From Streptomyces sp. H39-S7 (GTDB lineage Bacteria; Actinomycetota; Actinomycetes; Streptomycetales; Streptomycetaceae): a DNA stretch of 64,000 nucleotides. The notes beneath the pieces are model-generated. The model was not told the origin of the DNA and searched no databases. It saw nothing but the letters and a program-made list of their open reading frames with translations. Position numbers and translations under genes: made by a program. This document shows positions 34,546-43,076 of this stretch, piece after piece; the first letter of the stretch is position 1; each line of letters begins with the position of its first letter. The DNA is taken from NCBI RefSeq assembly GCF_027158205.1, contig NZ_JAPVLU010000033.1:2222-66221 (forward strand). The letters run 5' to 3'.

Positions 34546-37290
34546 ATGAGATTCTGGATTCTGGGCCCGATGGAGATCGGTGGGGACGACGGGTCGCCGG
34601 CCCGTCCGGACGGCGCCGCCACGCCGGCCGTCTCGTTCACGCCGCGCGCCGCGAAGCTGCGCGTCGTGCTGGCCGCCCTGCTGGTGCGGGCGAACGAGGT
34701 GGTGTCCGTCGAGAGCCTGATCGACGAACTGTGGCAGGACAACCCGCCGCGCACCGCCACCACCACCCTCCAGGTCTACGTCTCCCAACTGCGCAAGCTG
34801 CTGCACTCCGCCGACCCGGAGCACGGCCGCGACACCCTGCTGACCCGCCCGCCCGGCTACCTGCTGCGGCTGGATCCCGGCCGGCTCGACCTGACCGCGT
34901 TCGAGGAGCTGCACGCCCGCGGCCGCAAGGCCCTGGAGGCGGAGGACTGGGTGTCCGCCGCGGAGCTGCAGCAGCGGGCCATCGCGCTGTGGCGCGGGCC
35001 GCTGCTCTCCGACACCCCGCACGGCCCGCTGCTGGGCGGCGCGGCGGTGCGGCTGACCGAGGCCCGGATGACGGCGCTCGACCAGCGCGTCCGCGCGGAC
35101 CTCCAGCTCGGCCGGCACCGCGGACTCGTCGCCGAGCTGCAGTCCCTGGCCTCGGAACACCCGCTGCGCGAGGAGTTCCACGCCCACCTGATGGTGGCGC
35201 TGTACCGGACCGGCCGCCAGGCGGAGGCGCTGCGCACCTTCGGGCGGGTGCGCCGCACCCTCGTCGACGAGCTCGCCATCGAGCCCGGCCCCCGCCTCCA
35301 GCGGCTGCACCGGCGCATCCTGGCCGGGGACGCGGGGCTGCTGAACGCGGGGAGCAGCGGCGGCGGGTCCGGATCCGCGGCCGCGGAAGCGCCGGCGCCG
35401 TCCGCTCCGGAGCGGACGTCCGGGACGGGGTTCCAGGCCGTCACCTCGCTGCCCGCCGCCGACGGAGCGTTCACCGGCCGCGACGCGGTACTCGCCGAGG
35501 TGGGACGGCTGCTGCGCGACGCGCCGGCCGGGACCAGCGTCGCCCTCACCGGCAAGCCCGGCGTCGGCAAGACCGCGCTGGCCGTCGAGGCCGCGCACCA
35601 CAGCGCCGACGCCTTTCCCGACGGACGGATCTTCCTCGACCTGGAGCCCGACCCGGGACAGCCGCTCGGCGCGGCGGACGCGATGGCCCGGCTGCTGCGC
35701 CGCGCGGGTACCCGGGTGGTCCTGCCCGCCGAGGCGCAGGACCTCCAGGACGCGCTGCGGGATCTGCTCACCGGCCGGCGGATCCTGCTGGTCCTGGACA
35801 ACGCCACCTCCGAGGCGCAGGTGCGCCCGCTGCTGCCCGCGACCGCGGGCTCCACCGCGCTGATCACCGGCCGCCGGCTGCCCGCCGGGCTCGGCGGCGT
35901 CCGCCCGGTGGTGCTGGACGCCCTCGACCCGGAGGAGTCGCTGCGGCTCTTCGACGCGCTGGCGGGGCCCGGCCCCGCGGCCGCGGAACCCGCGGCGGCC
36001 GCCGAGATCGTGGACCTCTGCGGCCATCTGCCGCTCGCCGTGCACATCGCGGCCGCCCAACTGCGCGCCCGGCCGCACTGGACCGCCGGCTCGCTCGCCG
36101 CCCGGCTGCGCGACGAACGCTCCCGGCTGACCGAGCTCCAGCTCGGCGACCTCGACGTCCGCGGCACCCTGATGGTCGCCTACCTGGACTCCTCCCCCGC
36201 CGCGCAGCGCGCCTTCCGCCTGCTGGGGCTGCTGCCCGCCGGCCCGTTCGGGCTGTGGGCGGCCGCCGCCGTCCTCGGTCTGGAGGAGGGCGAGGCCGGC
36301 CGCGTCGTCGAGCAGCTGGTCGACGGGCGGCTGCTGGAGGCATCCCTGCACGACGGCCTCCGCCAGGGCCGCTACCACTTCCACGCCCTGCTGCGGATCC
36401 TCGCCACCGAACTCCTCGCCGCCGAGGAGACCCCGGAGTCGGCTCGTGCCGCCACCGAGCGGATGTGCGAGGCGTACACCCGGGCCGCCGAACGCGCCGA
36501 CGCGGCGCTCACCCCGCGCCCGGTGACCGGACCGGTGGCTGTCCCCGGTCCGGTCACCGACCACCCGCAGGAATGGTTCGCGCGGGAGCAGCCGGCCCTG
36601 GTGCACGCCGTCCGCGCGGCGCACGCCGCCGGACTGTGGTCCGCCGCACTGCGCCTCGTCGACGCCATGACCGGCTATCTGGAGGCGCACGCCTCGTGGG
36701 CGGACTGGCACTCCACCCACACCCTGGCGCTCGACGCGGCCCGGCACAGCGGCGACCGGCCGGGCGAGGCGCGGATGCTGCGTTCGCTGGGGGACCTCGC
36801 CTGGCAGAACCGCCGGCTCACCGAAGCCACCGACCTGTACACCCGGGCCCGCGACACCGCCCTGCTCTGCGACGACGCGTACGAACGGGGCCGCGCCCTG
36901 GTCGGCCTCGCCGACCTGCACCTGGACGCCGGCGACACGGCCGCGGCTGCCGCCCTGCTCGAACCGGCCCTGGCCGCCCTCGCCACCCCGGCGGGTGCCC
37001 GCGGCCGCTACGACGCGCTGCGCGCGCTGGCGCTGCTCGCCCTGGAGGTGGAGGGCCCGGAAGCCGCCCGCGCCCGGTTCACCCAGTGCCTCGACCTCGC
37101 CACGTCGCTCAAGGACCGCCGTCTGGAGGCTTACGCCCGCCGCGCCCTGCGCGCGCTGCGCGGCCCGGCCCCGCCGGCCGGCCGGCCCGTCGACCTCGAA
37201 GTCCGGCCGGGCGTCTGGCGCCTGCGCGCCCCGGCACCACGCCGCACGTCCCTTCCGGCCCTCGGCCGTCTGACGGCCCTTACCGCCTGA
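34546..37290 (+). CDS. AfsR/SARP-family regulator (OmpR-type HTH, BTAD, NB-ARC, TPR)
   Basis: 914 residues. An N-terminal OmpR-like winged helix (residues 1-95, FTPRAAKLRVVLAALLVRAN and SLIDELW) is followed by the bacterial transcriptional activation domain (about 100-260), an NTPase with P-loop GKPGVGKTALA near 340 and LLVLDN near 415, and a TPR-rich C-terminus. This is the large AfsR layout, not the small SARP layout. Such proteins activate clusters through direct repeats near -35. ATG at 34546 with GGGGG upstream; the frame is open before it but without homology. It is the second of four plus-strand genes (33464-41406) that read as one transcript. Confidence 0.93.
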   Translation: MRFWILGPMEIGGDDGSPARPDGAATPAVSFTPRAAKLRVVLAALLVRANEVVSVESLIDELWQDNPPRTATTTLQVYVSQLRKLLHSADPEHGRDTLLTRPPGYLLRLDPGRLDLTAFEELHARGRKALEAEDWVSAAELQQRAIALWRGPLLSDTPHGPLLGGAAVRLTEARMTALDQRVRADLQLGRHRGLVAELQSLASEHPLREEFHAHLMVALYRTGRQAEALRTFGRVRRTLVDELAIEPGPRLQRLHRRILAGDAGLLNAGSSGGGSGSAAAEAPAPSAPERTSGTGFQAVTSLPAADGAFTGRDAVLAEVGRLLRDAPAGTSVALTGKPGVGKTALAVEAAHHSADAFPDGRIFLDLEPDPGQPLGAADAMARLLRRAGTRVVLPAEAQDLQDALRDLLTGRRILLVLDNATSEAQVRPLLPATAGSTALITGRRLPAGLGGVRPVVLDALDPEESLRLFDALAGPGPAAAEPAAAAEIVDLCGHLPLAVHIAAAQLRARPHWTAGSLAARLRDERSRLTELQLGDLDVRGTLMVAYLDSSPAAQRAFRLLGLLPAGPFGLWAAAAVLGLEEGEAGRVVEQLVDGRLLEASLHDGLRQGRYHFHALLRILATELLAAEETPESARAATERMCEAYTRAAERADAALTPRPVTGPVAVPGPVTDHPQEWFAREQPALVHAVRAAHAAGLWSAALRLVDAMTGYLEAHASWADWHSTHTLALDAARHSGDRPGEARMLRSLGDLAWQNRRLTEATDLYTRARDTALLCDDAYERGRALVGLADLHLDAGDTAAAAALLEPALAALATPAGARGRYDALRALALLALEVEGPEAARARFTQCLDLATSLKDRRLEAYARRALRALRGPAPPAGRPVDLEVRPGVWRLRAPAPRRTSLPALGRLTALTA

Positions 37291-37372
37291 ACCGGCCGGC
37301 CGGTGCCAGGTTTTAGCACCGCTTTGGCCAGCAGGCCGACCATGACCGCGTCCTATGAGGGCAGGGGGAACG

Positions 37373-39637
37373 ATGCCGGTATCGCAGCAGGAACGGAAAG
37401 AGCGGCAGGAACGCCCGCAGGCCGGTCCAGAACGGTACGGGCCGCGCCGGAGCCTGGTCGGACGGGAGACGGAGACGGTCGTGCTGGGCGGGCGGCTGCG
37501 GGATCCGTCGGTGCGGCTGCTGACGCTGACAGGGCCGGCCGGGGTCGGGAAGAGCCGGCTCGCCGCGGAGGCCGCCACCGGGGCGGCGGACTTCTTCGAC
37601 GAGGTGCGCTGCGTGGACCTGGCGCGGGAGGCGCTGCCCGGCCGGGTGCCGGACGGTCACGTCCTGCTCGTCCTGGACGGCTGCGACCAGCCGGACCTGC
37701 CCCCGGTCGCCGGCATAGGTGAACTCCTCGCTTCCAACGACCGGCTGGTGGTGCTGGCCACCGGCCAGGAGCCGCTGCGGATCTACGGGGAGCGGCTGCT
37801 GCCGGTCGCGCCGCTGCCGGTGCCGGGGACGGCCGGGACGGCGGAGCCCGACGTGCAGGAGGTGCAGGACGTTCCGTCGGTCGCGCTGTTCATCCGGCGG
37901 GCCCGTGACGCCGACCCCGGCTTCGCGCTGACGGCCGAGAACGTCGCGGCCGTCGCGGAGATCTGCACGCTGCTGGAAGGGCTGCCGCTCGCCGTCGAAC
38001 TGGCCGCGGGGCGGCTGCGGCTGTTCCCGCCGCACGTCCTGCTCGCCCGGCTGCGGCAGCGGACCACGATCCTGGCCGGTGGTCCGGTGGACGCGCCGGA
38101 ACGGCACCGGTCGCTGACGGCACTCGCCCGGTGGAGCTGCCGGCGGCTGGACCCGGAGCAGCGCGCGCACCTGGTGCAGCTCTCCGTCTTCGAGCGGGGA
38201 TTCGGGCTGGCGATGCTGGCCCGGGTGGGCGCCGAGGACGTGCTGGAGAGCCTCCTCGACGGGAACCTGCTGACCGTGGTCGACCAGGAGCCGGGCGAGC
38301 CCCGGTTCGCCGTTCCCGAGCCGGTGCGGTCGTTCCTGCTCACCGAGTTGGACCGGGCGGGCGGAACGGACGCGGCGCTGGACCGGCACGCGAGCGAATA
38401 CCAGCGGCTGGTGGCGGCCACGGAACCGCGGCTGGCCGGCACGGAACAGGAGAAGTGGCTCGGTGTCCTGGCCGCGGAGAGCGGCAACATCAGCGCGGCG
38501 CTGCGGCGGCTGCGGGCCCGGGGCGAGCGGGAGGCCGTCGCGGCGCTGGTCACCGCGTGCCGGCAGCCGTGGCTCGTCCAGGGGCGGCTGCGCGAGGGCC
38601 TCGACTGGTGCGACGCGCTGGCGGAGGACGGGCCGGATGACGGCGGCCGCACGCTGCCGGAGCCGGTGCGGGCCCGGCTGGTCGACCTGTCGGGGACCTT
38701 CACGGCGGCCCTCGGCGACGCGGACCTGGCCGTACGGCGGCACCGCCGCGCGCTCGCGCTGTGCAAGCGGCTCGGCGACCGCCGGCAGGGCGCGCTGGTG
38801 ACGGCGCGGATGGGCAGGGCACTGCTGCTGCTGGGAGATCCGTCCGGCGCGCAGGCGGCGCTGGGCCCCGCGCTGGCCACCCTGGAGTCGCTGGGCGCGG
38901 CGGGACCCGCCGCCGAGGCGGGCACCGCCCTGGCCGGGGCGCTGCGCGCGCAGGGCGAGACCCGCAAGGGCAGGGAGCTGCTGGACCGCGCGCTCGACGC
39001 GTACCGGCGGATCCGCGACCCCCGCGGACTGGCGACCGCGCTGCGCGAGTCCGCGGCCTTCGCCGAGGACGCCGAGGACCTGGACGGGGCGGGGCGGGCG
39101 CTGCGCGAGAGCCTGCGGCTGTACGACTCGATCGGCGAGCGCACCGAACTCCCCGCCACCCTGGAGTCCTTCGCCCTCCTGCTGCTGCGCGCCTCCCCCG
39201 GCCAGCAGCCGCGCGCCGTCCGGCTGATCGCGGCCGCCGACGGGCTGCGCCGGAGCTTCGGCGGCAAGGTGCCCGACGAGCGGTGGGGCGTGCTGGAGGA
39301 GGCGCTGGCGGGGCTGCGCGAGCGGCTGCACTGGACCGGTTTCGCCACCGCGTGGGCCGAGGGGCTGCGGCTGGCGCCCGGCGCGGCCGTGGCGGAGGCG
39401 CTGGCGGCGGCCGTCCCCGCCCCGCACGCCGAGCGGAAGAGCCCGGCGGCGCAGCCGCTCACCCCGCGCCAGGTGCAGGTCGCGATGCTCGTCTCCGAGG
39501 GGCTGACCAACCGGCAGATAGCCGGGCAGCTCGCCATCTCCGAATGGACGGTGGTCAACCACGTCCGGCAGGTGATGCGCCGTCTCAACTGCACCTCGCG
39601 GGTGCAGGTGGCCTGGTCGGTCGGCCGATGGCCGTGA
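37373..39637 (+). CDS. LuxR-family regulator with N-terminal NTPase and TPR region
   Basis: 754 residues: P-loop GPAGVGKSRLA near 55-65, LLVLDGCDQ as Walker B, a winged-helix/TPR middle with Ala- and Leu-rich repeats, and a C-terminal LuxR HTH (TPRQVQVAMLVSEGLTNRQIAGQLAISEWTV) near 697-750. The domain order resembles MalT/LAL-like signal-integrating activators, with an NB-ARC-type ATPase. The start is the ATG at 37373 behind GCAGGGGGAA; a GTG-free in-frame ATG at 37355 is possible. Its stop overlaps the start of the next gene by ten bases, so the two are translationally coupled. Confidence 0.9.
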   Translation: MPVSQQERKERQERPQAGPERYGPRRSLVGRETETVVLGGRLRDPSVRLLTLTGPAGVGKSRLAAEAATGAADFFDEVRCVDLAREALPGRVPDGHVLLVLDGCDQPDLPPVAGIGELLASNDRLVVLATGQEPLRIYGERLLPVAPLPVPGTAGTAEPDVQEVQDVPSVALFIRRARDADPGFALTAENVAAVAEICTLLEGLPLAVELAAGRLRLFPPHVLLARLRQRTTILAGGPVDAPERHRSLTALARWSCRRLDPEQRAHLVQLSVFERGFGLAMLARVGAEDVLESLLDGNLLTVVDQEPGEPRFAVPEPVRSFLLTELDRAGGTDAALDRHASEYQRLVAATEPRLAGTEQEKWLGVLAAESGNISAALRRLRARGEREAVAALVTACRQPWLVQGRLREGLDWCDALAEDGPDDGGRTLPEPVRARLVDLSGTFTAALGDADLAVRRHRRALALCKRLGDRRQGALVTARMGRALLLLGDPSGAQAALGPALATLESLGAAGPAAEAGTALAGALRAQGETRKGRELLDRALDAYRRIRDPRGLATALRESAAFAEDAEDLDGAGRALRESLRLYDSIGERTELPATLESFALLLLRASPGQQPRAVRLIAAADGLRRSFGGKVPDERWGVLEEALAGLRERLHWTGFATAWAEGLRLAPGAAVAEALAAAVPAPHAERKSPAAQPLTPRQVQVAMLVSEGLTNRQIAGQLAISEWTVVNHVRQVMRRLNCTSRVQVAWSVGRWP

Positions 39638-41406
39638 CCGGGCGCGCAGCGGCGGACGCGTCGGAGCGGGCGGGCGGGCACCTGTCGGGGCTGCTGGCCG
39701 CCGTCACACCGCCCGAGGACGTGGCGGCCCGGTTCCGGGCCGAGGGCTGGTGGCGGGACGAGACGTTCCTGCACGACCTGTACCGGACCGCGGCCACCGA
39801 CCCCGGCCGGCCCGCGATCGTCTCCCAGCGGGTCCACCGCCCCGCCGACCGCCGTACGGTCACCGTCAGCTACGCGCAACTGGCCCTGTACGTCGACCGG
39901 TTCGCCGCCGGGCTCGTCGCGCTCGGCATCGGCGCGGGCGACCCGGTCGCCTTCCAGTTGCCGAGCTGGTGGGAGGCGGCCGCGCTCACCCTCGCCTGCC
40001 TGCGGGTGGGCGCGCTCGCCGTCCCCGTCCTGCCGACCGTGCGCGCACACGGCCTGGAACGGATCCTGGAGGGCAGCCGGGCCAGGATCTGTGTCGTGCC
40101 CGACGTCTGGGAGGGCTTCCCGCACGCGCAGGCCCTCGCCGACCTCGCCCCGGCGCTCCCCTGGCTGCGGCACCGCGTCGTGATGGGTGACGCCGCCGCG
40201 ACGGGCGCCCTCGACTTCGCCGGGTACTTCCTGCGCACCCCGCACGAACGCGGGCCGCACGCGCGGCGGTTGAGGCTGCGCTCGGACCGGGCGGACCGCA
40301 TCAGCCTGATGATCACCGTCATGAGCCTGGGCGACACCTACGCGGCCGCTCTCCACACCCCCAACACCCTGTACGCGAACAGCAGCACCCAGCGGGACCC
40401 GGAAGGGCCCGGAAGGCGACCGGGCGAGGTCTTCTACTCGGCGCTGCCGCTCACCTCCCTCGCCTCACTGCTGTACAGCGTCTGCTGGCCGCTCGCGGTC
40501 GGCGGCACCGGCGTCTACCAGGACGTCTGGGATCCGGGCAGCTGCCTGGACCTGCTGGCCGCCGCCGGTGTCAACCAGGCGTACGCGGCGCCCGTCTACT
40601 GGTCCGAGGTGCTCGCCGCGCAGCAGCACCGCCCCCGTGAGCTCGGCGCCCTGCGCCTGCTGCTGTCCGGCGGCCGCACCAGCACACCCGCCCCACTCCT
40701 CGCCGACCTGCCGGGGGCCCTGGGCGCTCCGGTGCGTACCGTATGGGGCGCCCCGGAACTGGGCATGGGCACGGTCACCCGCGGCGACACCCCGGCGGAG
40801 CGCAACGCCGAGAGCGACGGGCGCCCGCTGCCGGGCCTGGAGGTCTCCGTGGTGCCCGCCGAGGGCGTCGGCGACGCGCAGACGTCACAGCTCCGGGTCC
40901 GCGGCCCCTCCGTCTGCCTGGCGACGTGGCAGCGCGGCGGCGGCCCGGCCCCGCTGATCACCTGGGACCACGACGAGGGCTGGCTCGACACCGGGGACCT
41001 CGCCAAGGCCGACGGCCTCGGCGGCGTCCAGGTGATGCGGCGGGCCGGCGAGCGGCTGGGCGGCATCTTCCTGGTGCCGGTGGCCGAGTTGGAGGAGCGC
41101 CTGCTGACCCATCCCCGGGTGCGCGAGGCCGCGGTGGTCGGCTACGTCGATCCGGAGTACGGCGAGATGCCGTGCGCCGTCGTGGTGCCCACCACCGAGG
41201 CGGAACCGCCCGGCCTCGTCGAACTGCGGGACCACCTGGCCGGGCGCGGCGTCGCGGCCGCGTTCCTGCCGACGCGGCTGGAGCTGGTCGGTTCGCTGCC
41301 CAGGGACGACCGGGGCGAGCTGCGCAAGGAGGGCCTGCGCAGCTGGCTCTCCCGCATCCGGCCCGGCGTGCCCCGCCCGGTCCCGGTCCCCGCTTCCGAC
41401 GCCTAG
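39628..41406 (+). CDS. ANL-superfamily adenylate-forming enzyme homologue with degenerate P-loop
   Basis: 592 residues with the overall acyl-CoA synthetase layout: VSYAQLALYVDRFAAGLVALGIGAGD near 80, WLDTGDLAK near 453, a C-terminal subdomain with RAGERLGG, and PRDDRGELRKEGL, which carries the Lys normally needed for adenylation. The A3 P-loop (usually YTSGTTGxPKG) is replaced by ITVMSLGDTYAAAL near 232, and the YGxTE motif by WGAPELGMG. Catalysis is therefore doubtful. ATG at 39628 overlaps the preceding regulator stop; a GTG at 39634 would give a four-base overlap. It may belong to the peptide locus downstream or simply be a decaying ligase. Confidence 0.75.
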   Translation: MAVTGRAAADASERAGGHLSGLLAAVTPPEDVAARFRAEGWWRDETFLHDLYRTAATDPGRPAIVSQRVHRPADRRTVTVSYAQLALYVDRFAAGLVALGIGAGDPVAFQLPSWWEAAALTLACLRVGALAVPVLPTVRAHGLERILEGSRARICVVPDVWEGFPHAQALADLAPALPWLRHRVVMGDAAATGALDFAGYFLRTPHERGPHARRLRLRSDRADRISLMITVMSLGDTYAAALHTPNTLYANSSTQRDPEGPGRRPGEVFYSALPLTSLASLLYSVCWPLAVGGTGVYQDVWDPGSCLDLLAAAGVNQAYAAPVYWSEVLAAQQHRPRELGALRLLLSGGRTSTPAPLLADLPGALGAPVRTVWGAPELGMGTVTRGDTPAERNAESDGRPLPGLEVSVVPAEGVGDAQTSQLRVRGPSVCLATWQRGGGPAPLITWDHDEGWLDTGDLAKADGLGGVQVMRRAGERLGGIFLVPVAELEERLLTHPRVREAAVVGYVDPEYGEMPCAVVVPTTEAEPPGLVELRDHLAGRGVAAAFLPTRLELVGSLPRDDRGELRKEGLRSWLSRIRPGVPRPVPVPASDA

Positions 41407-41420
41407 GCCGTGTCTCCGGG

Positions 41421-42374
41421 CTACTGCGACAGGCCGGAGAGGCGGATCGCGAACGCGGCGAGTTCGTCGCGCCAGCCGGGGGCGAGCGGCGCGGCGTCGA
41501 CGACGCGGTCGGCGCGGGCGACGAGCTGGGAGATGATCCGCTCCGCGGTGTCCCGCTCCTCCGTGCCGAGCAGCACCTCGCGCAGCATCTGCGCGTCCCA
41601 GTCGTACCCCGGCCCGCCCTCCAGGAAGCCGCGCAGCCGCCAGGCGGCGTGCAGCGGGCGGGCGTACTCCCGGTACGGGGCGGTGAGGTCCGGCCGGCCG
41701 GCCAGCGCGGCGCCGAGCAGCAGCGGGTGGTGCAGGGCGTACCAGCCCGCCCCGCACCCGCCGGCGCAGCCCGCGATGCAGCGGCCGGGCCACGGGTCGT
41801 CCAGGTACTCCGTCGCGCACGCCGCGTCGGTGTGGGCGCCGATGACGCGTTCGGTGCGCAGCTCGTCCCACAGCTGCCACGCGGCGGCGGGCAGCCCGGA
41901 CGCGAGCCGGTCGGCGTAGGCGAGCGCCAGATCGCCCGCGAGCACCGCCGTGCCCTCGCCGAAGCGCCGGGACTCACCGCGCCAGCCGCTGCGCTCGTGC
42001 TCGGCGGCGTGGCTGACGTGCAGGGTGGGGATGCCGTGGCGCAGCGGGGCGTTGTCGCGGATGTCGCTGCGGATCAGGAAGCAGGTGTCGAGCAGTTCCA
42101 GCGCGGCCGCCGCGTCGACGATCGCCGTCGAGGTGGGGTCGCCGCCCGCGGCGAGGTAGCCGGTGACGCAGACGGCGGGACGGACCCGGTCGCCGCCCGC
42201 CCGCACCAGTTCGGTGATCGAGCCGACCAGGCTCGCCGCCCGGGGGTTCACCGCGTGCCAGCGGTCGAACTCACCGGCCAGCAGGCCGCGCAGCCGCTCC
42301 TCCACCTGGTCGAGCAGTGCGGCACGCAGTTGCCCGGGGACGCGTGTCTTCGGCGGCAGAGAATGCGTGGTCAT
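41421..42374 (-). CDS. Polyprenyl-synthetase-family protein with degraded catalytic motifs
   Basis: 317 residues that align to all-alpha prenyl diphosphate synthases: GGDRVRP near 60 (usually GGKRLRP), SDIRDNAPLRHGIPTLH near 103 (usually DDIMDNxxxRRGxPT), and FGEGTAVLAGDLALAYADRL near 140, which is well conserved. The first Asp-rich motif has lost its leading Asp, and its second basic residue is changed. The second Asp-rich motif (DDxxD) is replaced by WRLRGFLEGG. Normal prenyl transfer is unlikely. It is divergent from the Asn-rich peptide gene and convergent with the ligase homologue (14-base gap), so a link to the peptide locus is plausible but unproven. Confidence 0.7.
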   Translation of the reverse strand: MTTHSLPPKTRVPGQLRAALLDQVEERLRGLLAGEFDRWHAVNPRAASLVGSITELVRAGGDRVRPAVCVTGYLAAGGDPTSTAIVDAAAALELLDTCFLIRSDIRDNAPLRHGIPTLHVSHAAEHERSGWRGESRRFGEGTAVLAGDLALAYADRLASGLPAAAWQLWDELRTERVIGAHTDAACATEYLDDPWPGRCIAGCAGGCGAGWYALHHPLLLGAALAGRPDLTAPYREYARPLHAAWRLRGFLEGGPGYDWDAQMLREVLLGTEERDTAERIISQLVARADRVVDAAPLAPGWRDELAAFAIRLSGLSQ

Positions 42375-42701
42375 GGTGAGCCTCCCTGATTCGGCTGCTC
42401 CGAGCCTTCCGGGGGCCGTCGGTGCCGCTCAAGGGCGGTGGGCGGCCGGCCGGGGAAACGGCCGCGCGAGACGTGGTGGAGAGCCTGTTCCCTGCCATTC
42501 GCGGGAGCGTCGGGCGAGGGGTTGCCATGTGCTTGCCATGGCGCCGCGCCGGCGGGCCGGGTCTGCGGCCCCGGTCGGCGGGTCCACGGCACAAACCCCG
42601 CGCATACCCGGCTTTAGCGCGGTGTCGGTTCATGGGTGTGCTGCTCGACGCGGGCAGACCGGGCACCACGCCCGACCCACAGCACTGCTGCAGGAGGACT
42701 C
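42375..42701. promoter_or_regulatory. Divergent control region with 11-bp-spaced TTGCCATG repeat
   Basis: 327 bases between the prenyl-synthase homologue and the Asn-rich peptide gene. TTGCCATG occurs at 42522-42529 and again at 42533-42540, exactly 11 bases apart, a spacing known from SARP-type sites. An 8/8 repeat with this spacing suggests an operator. No convincing -10 follows within the usual distance. The region ends with AGGAGG at 42692-42697, the Shine-Dalgarno of the peptide gene. No gene is seen within it. Confidence 0.5.
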
Positions 42702-42950
42702 GTGTCCAACAACTCGTCGAACAACAACAACGACTCGAACAACAACAACAGCAACAACAACTCCAACAACAACGCGAACGTGAACAACAACGCGACCACG
42801 AACTTCGCGGACAACAACAGCAACATGAACAACAACAACGACAACGCGAACAACAACAGCAACAACAACACCCCTCGCCTGCAGAGCGTCGTCCCGGCCG
42901 ACCTCGCGCAGATCCTCGAGGACATCGACGCGGACAACGGCGACGCGTGA
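42702..42950 (+). CDS. Asn-rich peptide, candidate RiPP precursor
   Basis: 82 residues from the GTG at 42702, four bases after a perfect AGGAGG. Residues 3-56 are runs of two to four Asn separated by Ser, Asp, Ala, Val, Met and one Phe; 35 of the first 56 residues are Asn, all encoded AAC. Residues 57-82 are different: TPRLQSVVPADLAQILEDIDAD and GDA, a probable amphipathic acidic helix such as RiPP enzymes bind. The recognition segment would then be C-terminal, a follower. Several NxS/T sequons occur. There is no signal peptide. Frame choice is supported by the Shine-Dalgarno and by the poly-Asn pattern; the antisense Leu-rich frame is only its mirror. It matches no known precursor family I recognise. 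Confidence 0.75.
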   Translation: MSNNSSNNNNDSNNNNSNNNSNNNANVNNNATTNFADNNSNMNNNNDNANNNSNNNTPRLQSVVPADLAQILEDIDADNGDA

Positions 42951-42957
42951 CACCGCC

Positions 42958-42990
42958 GGGGCGGTGCGGTCCTGACGACCGCACCGCCCC
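42958..42990 (+). terminator. Perfect 14-bp hairpin after the peptide gene
   Basis: Arms 42958-42971 and 42977-42990 pair at all 14 positions with a CTGAC loop, seven bases after the peptide stop. There is no T tract. In precursor-enzyme operons such hairpins commonly let precursor mRNA accumulate in excess over the enzyme genes; here it separates the peptide from the methylase-fold gene. Confidence 0.8.
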
Positions 42991-43010
42991 GCGCACCCGC
43001 ACCACCGCCG

Positions 43011-43062
43011 CACCGCGCCACCGCGCCACCGCGCCACCGCGCCACCGCGCCACCGCGCCACC
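43011..43062 (+). repeat. Tandem repeat, six copies of CACCGCGC plus a partial copy
   Basis: Perfect 8-bp units begin at 43011, 43019, 43027, 43035, 43043 and 43051, with four bases of a seventh. They end eight bases before the Shine-Dalgarno-like GGAAGGA of the methylase-fold gene. Copy number could vary between strains and tune the distance from hairpin to ribosome site. Confidence 0.85.
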
Positions 43063-43076
43063 GGGAAGGAACCGCG

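Noticed and set aside
38761-39627. Long upstream extension of the AMP-ligase homologue
   Set aside because: It runs through the LuxR regulator in another frame and has no similarity to ligases.
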